NCBI RefSeq assembly: GCF_003019815.1
Contig: NZ_CP027773.1
Coordinates: 569,001 to 633,000, forward strand
From: Variovorax sp. PMC12
GTDB lineage: Bacteria > Pseudomonadota > Gammaproteobacteria > Burkholderiales > Burkholderiaceae_C
Direction: 5' to 3'
DNA length: 64,000 nucleotides
Shown: piece after piece, positions 24,998-32,961 of the stretch
Layout: every line of letters begins with the position of its first letter
Position numbering within the stretch: the first letter of the stretch is position 1
The notes under the pieces: generated by a model
Told to the model about the DNA's origin: nothing
The model's database searches: none
What the model saw: the letters and a program-made list of their open reading frames with translations, nothing else
Translations under genes and position numbers: made by a program

Positions 24998-26030
24998 GTA
25001 TCTTGGTTTTGTCGGCGCAAGCCCTATGCGCTAGCGTCTCGGAGGGCTTTTGGCCGAAGCGGGCGCGGTACTGCGCCGCGAAATGGCCGAGGTGAAGAAA
25101 GCCGTATTTCTCCGCCGTCTCGCGCACGCCGCCACCGTCGTCGCGCTGCGCCGCCGCCACCAGGTCGGCCCGCACCCTGTCGAGCCTGAGTTCGCGCAGG
25201 AACTCCATCGGACCCTGGCCCGCATGCTGGCGAAACGCCAGCTGCAATGCGCGTGCGCTGCAGCCGACCTCGCGGCACACGTCGGCCAGCGACACCGGCT
25301 GCTCGGCGTGCGCCGCCATGAACTCCTGCGCCTTGCGGACCACGCGCGGCAGCAGGCCGCGCTGCGCATCGCCGGCCAGGGCGCCCGAGTGGTTGTGCCG
25401 CGCCGACATCAGCAGGCTTGCCATCAGGTAGGCCTCGGCATGCTCGGCCAGGCGGCTGCCGCCGGCCTGCAGCGAGTTGCCCGCGTCGAGCGTGAGCCGC
25501 AGGTAGTCGATGAAATGCACCAGCGGCGCCAGCGCGGGGTTGTCCAGCGGCACGCCGAGCTCGAACACCAGCGCCTGGCGCACCGGCGCCTGCAGCAGTG
25601 CCTCTAGCCGCGACTGCAGCGCCGGGCGGGCCAGCCGCACGATCAGGTGCGGGCTGTCGTCGGCCCAGCGCATGGAGAGCTGTTCGGTCGGCGACGGCAG
25701 CGATGCCAGGCTGGGCGTGGCATCGATCTGCTGCGCGCCGCAGCGGATGTCCGCGCCGCCGCGCAGCGGAATCTGCAGCAGGAAGAAGTCCTGCAGATAG
25801 CCCGGGTCGATCCGCACGCCCGGCCCGTACTGCACATAGTTGAGGCTCACGTCCCGGTGCAGGCGCGCGCTGTGGTGGCAGGCGTCCAGTTCGGTGCGCG
25901 GCCGCAGCATGGTCAGGCCGTGCGGGCAGAACACGCGGGCCACGCTTTCACGCGCCTCGTCCATGTCGTGGCTTTCGAACAGTCGGTAGCGCTGCAGCGG
26001 CAGCCGTGGGGTCGTGGCGGCGGTTTCCAT
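24993..26030 (-). CDS. AraC-family regulator
   Basis: 345 residues from the ATG at 26030; an upstream extension to 26168 is outside the conserved region. The N-terminal part (about residues 20-200) resembles an AraC-binding-like sensor domain, with LNYVQYGPGVRIDPGYLQDF. The C-terminal helix-turn-helix pair (about 250-335) contains PVSLADVCREVGCSARALQL and KYGFLHLGHFAAQYRARFGQ. It is divergent from the SDR-StyA1-StyA2B-DLH operon with 185 bases between starts, so it is the likely activator. The 3' end overlaps a Fur-like site of the next operon. Confidence 0.9.
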   Translation of the reverse strand: METAATTPRLPLQRYRLFESHDMDEARESVARVFCPHGLTMLRPRTELDACHHSARLHRDVSLNYVQYGPGVRIDPGYLQDFFLLQIPLRGGADIRCGAQQIDATPSLASLPSPTEQLSMRWADDSPHLIVRLARPALQSRLEALLQAPVRQALVFELGVPLDNPALAPLVHFIDYLRLTLDAGNSLQAGGSRLAEHAEAYLMASLLMSARHNHSGALAGDAQRGLLPRVVRKAQEFMAAHAEQPVSLADVCREVGCSARALQLAFRQHAGQGPMEFLRELRLDRVRADLVAAAQRDDGGGVRETAEKYGFLHLGHFAAQYRARFGQKPSETLAHRACADKTKIL

Positions 26031-26215
26031 GGGGCTGGGGCACCGTAGCAAAAACCATCCCCGCCCACAATTCGGATCGCCCCTGCTCAAAAAACATGCG
26101 CGGCAGGGACAGCGCCTGCGCTTGCGGGATGCGTGCGCGCGCCCCGGCCTCCTAACGTACGACCCCACGGGCCAGCCCGGCCCGGTTGATCCACCGTAAC
26201 AGGAGAGCCAGCGTC

Positions 26216-27007
26216 ATGTTCAAGGGACTCGAAGGCAGGAGCGCCATCGTCACCGGCGGTGCCACATTGATAGGAGCCGGCGTGGTGCGCGCGCTGCACG
26301 CCGCTGGTGTGAAGGTGACCATTGCGGACATCGACGCCGGCAACGGGCAGGCGCTGGCCGATTCGCTGGGCGCCGGCGCGCTTTTCGCGCACACCGACAT
26401 CACCGACGACGCACAGGTGGCGGCATGCGTGGCCCAGGCGGCGCAGCGGCACGGCGGCGTGCACTTTCTGGTGAACCTCGCGTGCTCCTACGTGGACGAC
26501 GGCTTCAAGTCGCCGCGCGCCGACTGGCTCAGCTCGTTCAACGTGAACGTGGCCAGCGCGGTGGCGATGCTGCAGGCGGTGCATCCGCACATGGTGGCGG
26601 CGGGCGGAGGGGCGGTGGTCAATTTCACGAGCATCTCGTCGCGCGTGGCGCAGACCGGGCGCTGGCTGTACCCGGTCAGCAAGGCCGCGATGGCGCAGCT
26701 CACCCGCAACATGGCCATGGACCTGGCGGGCGACCGCATCCGCGTGAACAGCGTGTCGCCGGGCTGGACATGGTCGGCCGTGATGGACCGCCTGAGCAAC
26801 GGCGACCGCGCCAAGACCGACCGCGTGGCGGCGCCTTTCCATCTGCTGGGCCGCGTGGGCGACCCCGACGAGGTGGCGCAGGTGGTGCTGTTCCTGTGCT
26901 CGGACCACGCGAGCTTCGTGACCGGCGCCGACTACGCGGTGGACGGCGGCTACGCGGCCATGGGCCCCGAGCAGGCCGTGCCGGCCATTCCCAAGTTGAT
27001 GGACTAG
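26216..27007 (+). CDS. Short-chain dehydrogenase/reductase
   Basis: 263 residues from the ATG at 26216, preceded by AGGAGAG. Classical SDR features: the cofactor loop SAIVTGGATLIGAG (residues 9-22), catalytic SISSR (Ser near 139-142) and YPVSKAAMA (Tyr 152, Lys 156), and a GGYAAMGPEQ tail. The usual NNAG is changed to VNLAC. As the first gene before two styrene-monooxygenase-type enzymes, it probably oxidises or reduces an alcohol or aldehyde intermediate of that pathway. Cofactor choice is not certain; D38/D40 after the second strand favours NAD. Confidence 0.9.
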   Translation: MFKGLEGRSAIVTGGATLIGAGVVRALHAAGVKVTIADIDAGNGQALADSLGAGALFAHTDITDDAQVAACVAQAAQRHGGVHFLVNLACSYVDDGFKSPRADWLSSFNVNVASAVAMLQAVHPHMVAAGGGAVVNFTSISSRVAQTGRWLYPVSKAAMAQLTRNMAMDLAGDRIRVNSVSPGWTWSAVMDRLSNGDRAKTDRVAAPFHLLGRVGDPDEVAQVVLFLCSDHASFVTGADYAVDGGYAAMGPEQAVPAIPKLMD

Positions 27008-27025
27008 CAAGCAAGGAGCAAGACA

Positions 27026-28267
27026 ATGAAGCGAATCGCAATCGTCGGCGCAGGCCAGTCGGGCCTGCAACTGGGGCTCGGCCTGCTGGGCGCGGGCTAC
27101 GAAGTCACCATGTTCAGCAACCGCACGGCGGACGACATACGCAACGGCAAGGTGATGTCGAGCCAGTGCATGTTCCACACCTCGCTGCAGATCGAGCGAG
27201 ACCTTGGCCTCGACCACTGGGCCAGGGAATGCCCCACGGTCGACGGCATCGGGCTGGCGGTGCCGCATCCCGAGCAGAAGGGCGCCAAGGCCATCGAGTG
27301 GGCGGCACGGCTGCATTCGAGCGCGCAGTCGGTCGACCAGCGCGTGAAGATCCCGGCATGGATGGCCGAATTCCAGAAGAAGGGCGGCGAGCTGGTCTTC
27401 AAGGACGCTGGCATCGACGAGCTCGAAACCTGCACGCAGACGCATGACCTCACGCTGGTGGCGAGCGGAAAGGGCGAGATCTCGAAGCTCTTCGAGCGCG
27501 ACGCCCACAAGTCGACCTTCGACAAGCCGCAGCGCGCACTGGCGCTGACCTACGTGAAGGGCATGAAGCCGCGCGAGCCGTTCTCGGCCGTGTGCTTCAA
27601 CCTGATTCCCGGCGTGGGCGAGTACTTCGTGTTTCCCGCGCTCACGACCAGCGGGTCGTGCGAGATCATGGTGTTCGAAGGCATTCCGGGCGGCCCCATG
27701 GATTGCTGGGCCGACGTGAAGACGCCGCAGGAGCACCTGGCGCGCAGCAAGTGGATCGTCGACACCTTCACGCCGTGGGAAGCCGGGCGCTGCAAGGACA
27801 TCGAGCTGACCGACGACAACGGCATCCTCGCCGGCCGCTTCGCGCCCACGGTGCGCAAGCCCGTGGCCACGCTGCCTTCGGGGCGCAAGGTGCTCGGCCT
27901 GGCCGACGTGGTGGTGCTCAACGACCCGATCACCGGCCAGGGCTCGAACAACGCGGCCAAGTGCGCCGATGTGTACCTCAAGAGCATCCTCGCGCGCGGC
28001 GAGGGCGCGGCCGACGCCTCGTGGATGCAGCAGACCTTCGACCGCTACTGGTTCGGCTATTCGCAGTGGGTCACGCAGTGGACCAACATGCTGCTCACGC
28101 CGCCGCCGCCCCATGTGCTGAAGCTGCTCGGCAGCGCCGGCGCGATGCCCACGCTGGCCAGCGCCTTCGCCAACGGCTTCGACGATCCGCGCACCTTCTT
28201 CCCGTGGTTCGCAGACCCGGTGGAGGCCGACCGCTACATCGACACGTGCGCCGCCGCGGCGGCCTGA
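27026..28267 (+). CDS. styA1: Styrene-monooxygenase-type FAD epoxidase (StyA1-like)
   Basis: 413 residues. The N-terminal FAD loop is KRIAIVGAGQSGLQLGLGLL. Later motifs include MSSQCMFHTSLQIERDLGLD, FNLIPGVGEYFVFPALTTSG and DPITGQGSNNAAKCADVYLK, all typical of the group E flavoprotein monooxygenases. These use reduced FAD supplied by a separate reductase to epoxidise styrene or indole or oxidise sulfides. No free styB follows; the next gene codes for a StyA with a fused reductase, which could supply FADH2. StyA1/StyA2B pairs have been described from Rhodococcus opacus 1CP and Variovorax paradoxus EPS. Confidence 0.9.
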   Translation: MKRIAIVGAGQSGLQLGLGLLGAGYEVTMFSNRTADDIRNGKVMSSQCMFHTSLQIERDLGLDHWARECPTVDGIGLAVPHPEQKGAKAIEWAARLHSSAQSVDQRVKIPAWMAEFQKKGGELVFKDAGIDELETCTQTHDLTLVASGKGEISKLFERDAHKSTFDKPQRALALTYVKGMKPREPFSAVCFNLIPGVGEYFVFPALTTSGSCEIMVFEGIPGGPMDCWADVKTPQEHLARSKWIVDTFTPWEAGRCKDIELTDDNGILAGRFAPTVRKPVATLPSGRKVLGLADVVVLNDPITGQGSNNAAKCADVYLKSILARGEGAADASWMQQTFDRYWFGYSQWVTQWTNMLLTPPPPHVLKLLGSAGAMPTLASAFANGFDDPRTFFPWFADPVEADRYIDTCAAAAA

Positions 28268-28274
28268 CGACGCC

Positions 28275-30008
28275 ATGAAACGCAGCGTTGCCATCGTCGG
28301 CGCCGGCCAGTCCGGCATGCAGCTTGCGCTGGGCCTGCAGGCGGCCGGGCACGAGGTGACGGTCTACTCGAACCGCGGCGCGCGGGAGATTATCGAGGGG
28401 CCGGTCATGTCCAGCCAGTGCATGTTCGAGACCGCGCTGCAGACCGAGCGCGAACTCGGGCTCGACTTCTGGGCCGACGACTGCCCGCGCGTGGAAGGCA
28501 TCGGCATGACGGTGCGCAACCCGCAGGGCGGCAAGGCGATCGAGTGGAGCGCCCGGCTCGACGGCGCGGCGCAGTCGGTCGACCAGCGCGTCAAGATCCA
28601 CGGCTGGATGAATGCCTTCGAGCAACGCGGCGGCCGGATCGTGCTGAAGGCCGTGGGGCTCGATGCCCTGGAGGCGTGCGCGCGCACGCATGAACTGGTG
28701 GTGGTGGCCAGCGGCAAGGGCGAGATCGCAAAGCTGTTCGAGCGCGACGCCGAACGCAGCGCGTTCGATGCGCCGCAACGCGTGCTGGCGCTGACCTACG
28801 TGAAGGGCATGAAGCCGCGCGAGCCGTTCCCGGCCGTGTGCTTCAACCTGATTCCCGGCGTGGGCGAGTACTTCGTGTTCCCCGCGCTCACGACCAGCGG
28901 GCCCTGCGAGATCATGGTGTTCGAAGGCATTCCGGGCGGACCGATGGACTGCTGGGCCGACGTGAAGACGCCGCAGGAGCACCTGGCGCGCAGCAGGCAG
29001 ATCCTCGAAACCTTCCTGCCCTGGGAGGCCGAGCGCTGCCGGGACATCGCGCTGACCGACGACAACGGCATCCTCGTCGGCAGCTTCGCGCCCACGGTGC
29101 GCAAGCCCGTCGCCACGCTGCCCTCCGGGCGCCAGGTGCTGGGCATGGCCGACGTGGTGGTGCTCAACGACCCGATCACCGGGCAAGGCTCGAACAACGC
29201 GGCCAAGAGCGCCCACATCTACCAGCAGCGCATCCTCGAGAACGCCGACGCACCCTTCGACGCGGCCTGGATGCAGGAGACCTTCGACCGCTACTGGGAG
29301 GGCTACGCCCGCTGGGCCACCGACTGGACCCGCAGCCTGCTCGCGCCGCCCACGCCGCACCTTCACAAGCTGCTGCAGAGCGCGACGCACATGCCCTCGG
29401 TCGCGAGCACGGTGGTCAACGGCTTCGACGATCCGCGCGCCTTCGCGCCCTGGTGGTTCGATGCGGCGCAGGCCGACCGCTTCCTGGAGGACAGGGCGCG
29501 CGAGGCCGCGGCCGACCGCTTCGACCGCCGCGACTTCCGCAAGGCGCTGGGCCAGTTTTCCACCGGCGTGACCGTCATCACCACGCGCGCCATCGACGGG
29601 CGCCGCGTGGGCATGACGGCCAACTCGTTCTCGTCGGTGTCGCTCGATCCGCCGCTGGTGCTGTGGAGCCTGGCGCGCAACGCGCCCAGCGTGGCGGACT
29701 TCACCGGCGCCAGCCACTTCGCCATCAACGTGCTGGCGGCGCACCAGCATCACCTGTCGCGCCAGTTCTCCACGCCGCAGGCCGACAAGTTCGGCGGCGT
29801 GGACTGCTGCGAGGGCACGGCGGGCGTACCCTTGCTCAATGATGTCATTGCGCGCTTCGTCTGCCGCAATGTCAGGCAGTATGACGGGGGCGATCACCTC
29901 ATCTTCATCGGCGAGGTCGAGCGTTACGACCGCTTCGACGGCGAGCCGCTGGTCTTTCACTCGGGCTACTACCAGGTGACGACGCGGCACCCGGAATGTT
30001 TGCAATAG
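28275..30008 (+). CDS. styA2B: StyA2B: monooxygenase-flavin reductase fusion
   Basis: 577 residues. Residues 1-410 are a StyA-like FAD monooxygenase (KRSVAIVGAGQSGMQLALGL; MSSQCMFETALQTERELGLD). From about 415 a flavin-reductase domain follows, with FRKALGQFSTGVTVITTRAI, RRVGMTANSFSSVSLDPPLV and HFAINVLAAHQHHLSRQF, as in NADH:FAD reductases of the StyB/HpaC family. Such one-component enzymes epoxidise styrene, oxidise indole to blue pigments, and in the Variovorax case favour sulfoxidation of aryl alkyl sulfides. The ATG is 7 bases from the StyA1 stop. A part of about 200 bases is almost identical to styA1. Confidence 0.92.
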   Translation: MKRSVAIVGAGQSGMQLALGLQAAGHEVTVYSNRGAREIIEGPVMSSQCMFETALQTERELGLDFWADDCPRVEGIGMTVRNPQGGKAIEWSARLDGAAQSVDQRVKIHGWMNAFEQRGGRIVLKAVGLDALEACARTHELVVVASGKGEIAKLFERDAERSAFDAPQRVLALTYVKGMKPREPFPAVCFNLIPGVGEYFVFPALTTSGPCEIMVFEGIPGGPMDCWADVKTPQEHLARSRQILETFLPWEAERCRDIALTDDNGILVGSFAPTVRKPVATLPSGRQVLGMADVVVLNDPITGQGSNNAAKSAHIYQQRILENADAPFDAAWMQETFDRYWEGYARWATDWTRSLLAPPTPHLHKLLQSATHMPSVASTVVNGFDDPRAFAPWWFDAAQADRFLEDRAREAAADRFDRRDFRKALGQFSTGVTVITTRAIDGRRVGMTANSFSSVSLDPPLVLWSLARNAPSVADFTGASHFAINVLAAHQHHLSRQFSTPQADKFGGVDCCEGTAGVPLLNDVIARFVCRNVRQYDGGDHLIFIGEVERYDRFDGEPLVFHSGYYQVTTRHPECLQ

Positions 30009-30022
30009 AACGGAGAACCCAC

Positions 30023-31255
30023 ATGCAAGAGAAAACCAAGGCCCCGGGCCAATACATCCAGATGCAGGCCGCCGACGGCAGCGGCGCCTTTCGCGGCTAC
30101 CTGGCGCTGCCAGAGGCGGGCACCGGCCCCGGCCTCGTGATTGCCCAGGAAATCTTCGGCATCAACCACACGATGCGCGAGGTGGCCGACTACTACGCCG
30201 AGGAAGGCTACGTGGTGCTGGTGCCCGACCTGTTCTGGCGCCAGGAACCCGGCGTGGAGCTGGGCTACAGCGAAGCCGACTGGCAGCGTGCCTTTGCCCT
30301 GTACGGCGGCTTCGACGAAGCCAAGGGCATGCAGGACATGCAGACCGCCATCGACGCGCTGCGCGCCCGTGCCGAGGTAACGGAAAAGAAGGTTGGCGTG
30401 CTCGGCTTCTGCCTCGGCGGCAAGCTCGCCTACCTCAGCGCCTGCCGCACCGACGCCGATGCGGTGGTCGGCTACTACGGCGTGGGTATCGACGCCGCGC
30501 TGGACGAGGCCGACAACATCAAATGCCCGCTGACCCTGCACATCGCCGAGCTCGACAAGTTCTGCCCGCCCGAGGCGCGCGACCGCATCCTGGCCGCGCT
30601 CAAGGGCCGGCCCGGCGTGTCGCTGTACGTCTACCCCGGCATGGACCACGCCTTCGCACGCGCGGGCGGCGAGCACTTCCACAAGCCCTCGGCGCTCATG
30701 GCGCACGAGCGCAGCATCGCCACGCTGAAAGACGCCATCGGCCCGCACTACGACCTCTCCGCGCTGTGGGACAAGCACTGCGAATACGAGTTCGCCACGC
30801 GCAACGTCGACGACACCATGCGCACCATGGTGGCCGAGCCCTACGTCAACCACATCCCGACCATGACCGGCGGCGTGGGCTACAAGGACCTGCACGCCTT
30901 CTATACGAACCACTTCGTCAACAGCAACCCGCCGGACACCGCGCTCACCTCGATCTCGCGCACCATCGGCGCCACCCAGGTGGTCGACGAACTGCTGTTC
31001 AGCTTCACCCACACCACCGAGATCCCGTGGATGCTGCCCGGCGTGGCGCCCACCGGCAAGCGGGTGGAAGTGCCGCTGCTGGCCGTCATCAAGTTCCGCG
31101 GCGACAAGCTCTACCACGAGCACATCTACTGGGACCAGGCCAGCGTGCTGGTGCAGGTCGGCCTGCTCGACCCCAAGCTGCTGCCGGTGGCGGGCATCGA
31201 GACGGCGCGCAAGCTGCTGGACGAGACCTTGCCGTCGAATACGTTGATGCGTTGA
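30023..31255 (+). CDS. Dienelactone hydrolase fused to a SnoaL/NTF2-like domain
   Basis: 410 residues from the ATG at 30023 after GGAGAA. Residues 1-235 are a dienelactone hydrolase (GLVIAQEIFGINHTMREVAD; nucleophile C130 in LGFCLGGKL, D178, H209 in GMDHAF). Residues about 240-400 look like an NTF2-like cone fold: HCEYEFATRNVDDTMRTMVA, GYKDLHAFYTNHFV and HEHIYWDQASVLVQVGLLD. Dienelactone hydrolase opens lactones in ring-cleavage pathways. The fused domain may isomerise, bind or dehydrate the product. It is the last gene of the AraC-controlled cluster, so it likely handles an epoxide- or lactone-derived intermediate. Confidence 0.85.
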   Translation: MQEKTKAPGQYIQMQAADGSGAFRGYLALPEAGTGPGLVIAQEIFGINHTMREVADYYAEEGYVVLVPDLFWRQEPGVELGYSEADWQRAFALYGGFDEAKGMQDMQTAIDALRARAEVTEKKVGVLGFCLGGKLAYLSACRTDADAVVGYYGVGIDAALDEADNIKCPLTLHIAELDKFCPPEARDRILAALKGRPGVSLYVYPGMDHAFARAGGEHFHKPSALMAHERSIATLKDAIGPHYDLSALWDKHCEYEFATRNVDDTMRTMVAEPYVNHIPTMTGGVGYKDLHAFYTNHFVNSNPPDTALTSISRTIGATQVVDELLFSFTHTTEIPWMLPGVAPTGKRVEVPLLAVIKFRGDKLYHEHIYWDQASVLVQVGLLDPKLLPVAGIETARKLLDETLPSNTLMR

Positions 31256-31364
31256 TGCGCTGAGCCAGGGGTGGCCGGGGCGGTCCGGCCACGGCATAGG
31301 CCATCCGTCGAATGCACAGCGGCGGCTTCACTGCCTAGCATGAAGCGCATCGCCGTTCCAGCCG

Positions 31365-32393
31365 ATGCCTTCGATGACAAAGACTTCTTTCATGGCCCGA
31401 TGCACGCGCCTGGCCGGCGCGGCTCTGCTGTCGCCGTTGCTGCTTGCCGGCGCATTCGCCGCCGAGCCCTCCAAGGACCATCCGCTGGTCGGCCGCTACG
31501 AGGGCGCGGTGCTCGACGGCTACAAGGCCGCCGCGTACGACGAGGTCGGCCTCATCAAGGAGCCGTTCCAGAACTGGGGCGGCGGCAAGCCCGACCTGCT
31601 GCGGGTCGAGGGCAAGGTCACGCTCTACCTTTACCGCCTGCCCAAGGAGCGCTCGCTGCTCGAGGTGCAGCGCAACTACGAGTCCAGCCTCAAGGCCAAG
31701 GGCTTCGAGGTGCTGTTCACCTGCGGCACGGCCAATGCGTCGTGCTACAGACCGCGCCCGGGCAGCGTCGACACCACCACGCCCTACGACTTTGCGCTGG
31801 CCTTCGACGAGCCCGAATGGCCGCGCCTGGGCAGCCGGGGCGACTACGCGCGCAACTACTTCGCGGTGAGCGGCCGCTACCTGCTGGCGAAGAAGGCCGG
31901 CCCCACGGGCACCGTGTACGCCAGCATCGCGCTGGCCGAGCACAACGCCGACGTGGGCAACCACGCCTTCGTGCGGGTGGTCGAGACCAAGGCGATGGAA
32001 GACAACAAGATCGTCTTCGTCGATGCCACGGCCATGCAGAAGAGCCTGGCGGAGACAGGGCGCGTGAACCTCTACGGCATCCTGTTCGACCTGGACAAGG
32101 ACGTCATCAGGCCCGAGTCGCAGCCCACGCTCGACGAAATGGCCAAGCTCATGCGCGGCAATCCGCCGCTGAAGCTCTCGGTGGTGGGCCACACCGATGC
32201 GCAGGGCGACGCGAAGCACAACGACGATCTCTCGAAGCGCCGCGCGCTGGCGGTGATCGCGGCGCTGGTGAAGGCCGGCGTGGACCCGCGCCGCTTCACG
32301 ACCCGCGGCGCCGGGTCGGCCGAGCCTGTGGCGCCGAACGACAGCGAGGCGGGGCGCGCGAAGAACCGCCGGGTCGAACTGGTCCGGCTCTGA
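31365..32393 (+). CDS. OmpA-family outer-membrane-associated protein
   Basis: 342 residues; alternative ATG codons at 31374 and 31392 cannot be excluded as no strong ribosome site is seen. A Sec signal peptide ends at AGAFA-AE. The middle part resembles the DUF4892-like region (KVTLYLYRLPKERSLLEVQR). The OmpA/MotB peptidoglycan-binding domain is at about residues 235-342: LYGILFDLDKDVIRPESQPT, VVGHTDAQGDAKHNDDLSKR, and NRRVELVRL at the end. It probably links the envelope to peptidoglycan. The gene ends 8 bases before the stop of the convergent Lrp gene. Confidence 0.85.
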   Translation: MPSMTKTSFMARCTRLAGAALLSPLLLAGAFAAEPSKDHPLVGRYEGAVLDGYKAAAYDEVGLIKEPFQNWGGGKPDLLRVEGKVTLYLYRLPKERSLLEVQRNYESSLKAKGFEVLFTCGTANASCYRPRPGSVDTTTPYDFALAFDEPEWPRLGSRGDYARNYFAVSGRYLLAKKAGPTGTVYASIALAEHNADVGNHAFVRVVETKAMEDNKIVFVDATAMQKSLAETGRVNLYGILFDLDKDVIRPESQPTLDEMAKLMRGNPPLKLSVVGHTDAQGDAKHNDDLSKRRALAVIAALVKAGVDPRRFTTRGAGSAEPVAPNDSEAGRAKNRRVELVRL

Positions 32394-32401
32394 GCCGGGC
32401 T

Positions 32402-32896
32402 TCAGATGACCGGCACGCTGGTCTCCTTCAGCACGCGCAGCACGAAGTGCGACTTGCTGTGCCGGATACCGGGGATCTTGTAGAGCTTCTCGCGCAGCAG
32501 GCGCTCGTAGTCGCGGGTGTCGCGCACGGCGATGCGGATGTAGTAGTCGTAGTCACCGGAGACCAGGTAGGCCTCCTGGATCTCGGGGATGGTCGCGAGC
32601 ACGCGGCCGAAGTCGTAGAGGGTCTCGTCGGTGTGGCTCTCCAGCGTGACCTGCACGATCACCGAGTCGTGGTAGCCCAGCTTCGCCGGATCGACGTCGA
32701 CCGTGTAGCGCTTGATGACGCCCGTGGCCTCGAGCTTCTTGATGCGCGTCCAGCAGCTGGTGGGCGACAGGCCGACCTCGTTGCCGATCTCCTGCAGGGT
32801 CTTGCGGGAATCGAGCAGCAGCACACGGAGGATCGCCAGATCGGTCTTGTCGAAAGATCCTTCGTTGTCACCGATGATTTGGCGATTGATTTTCAT
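32402..32896 (-). CDS. Lrp/AsnC-family regulator
   Basis: 164 residues from the ATG at 32896. Helix-turn-helix at about residues 13-60 (DLAILRVLLLDSRKTLQEIG, then VGLSPTSCWTRIKKLEATGV) and a RAM/AsnC ligand domain after it (YLVSGDYDYYIRIAVRDTRD). It is divergent from an acetolactate synthase gene with 65 bases between starts, so it probably controls that gene in response to an amino acid, plausibly a branched-chain one. The LVSGDYDYYIRI sequence is a good fit to leucine-type sensors. Confidence 0.93.
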   Translation of the reverse strand: MKINRQIIGDNEGSFDKTDLAILRVLLLDSRKTLQEIGNEVGLSPTSCWTRIKKLEATGVIKRYTVDVDPAKLGYHDSVIVQVTLESHTDETLYDFGRVLATIPEIQEAYLVSGDYDYYIRIAVRDTRDYERLLREKLYKIPGIRHSKSHFVLRVLKETSVPVI

Positions 32897-32961
32897 GAAT
32901 CGAGTCCGAAGAGCCAAAAGAAAGAAGCATATTTTGCGCTCAAACCGGAAGAATCGACGGC

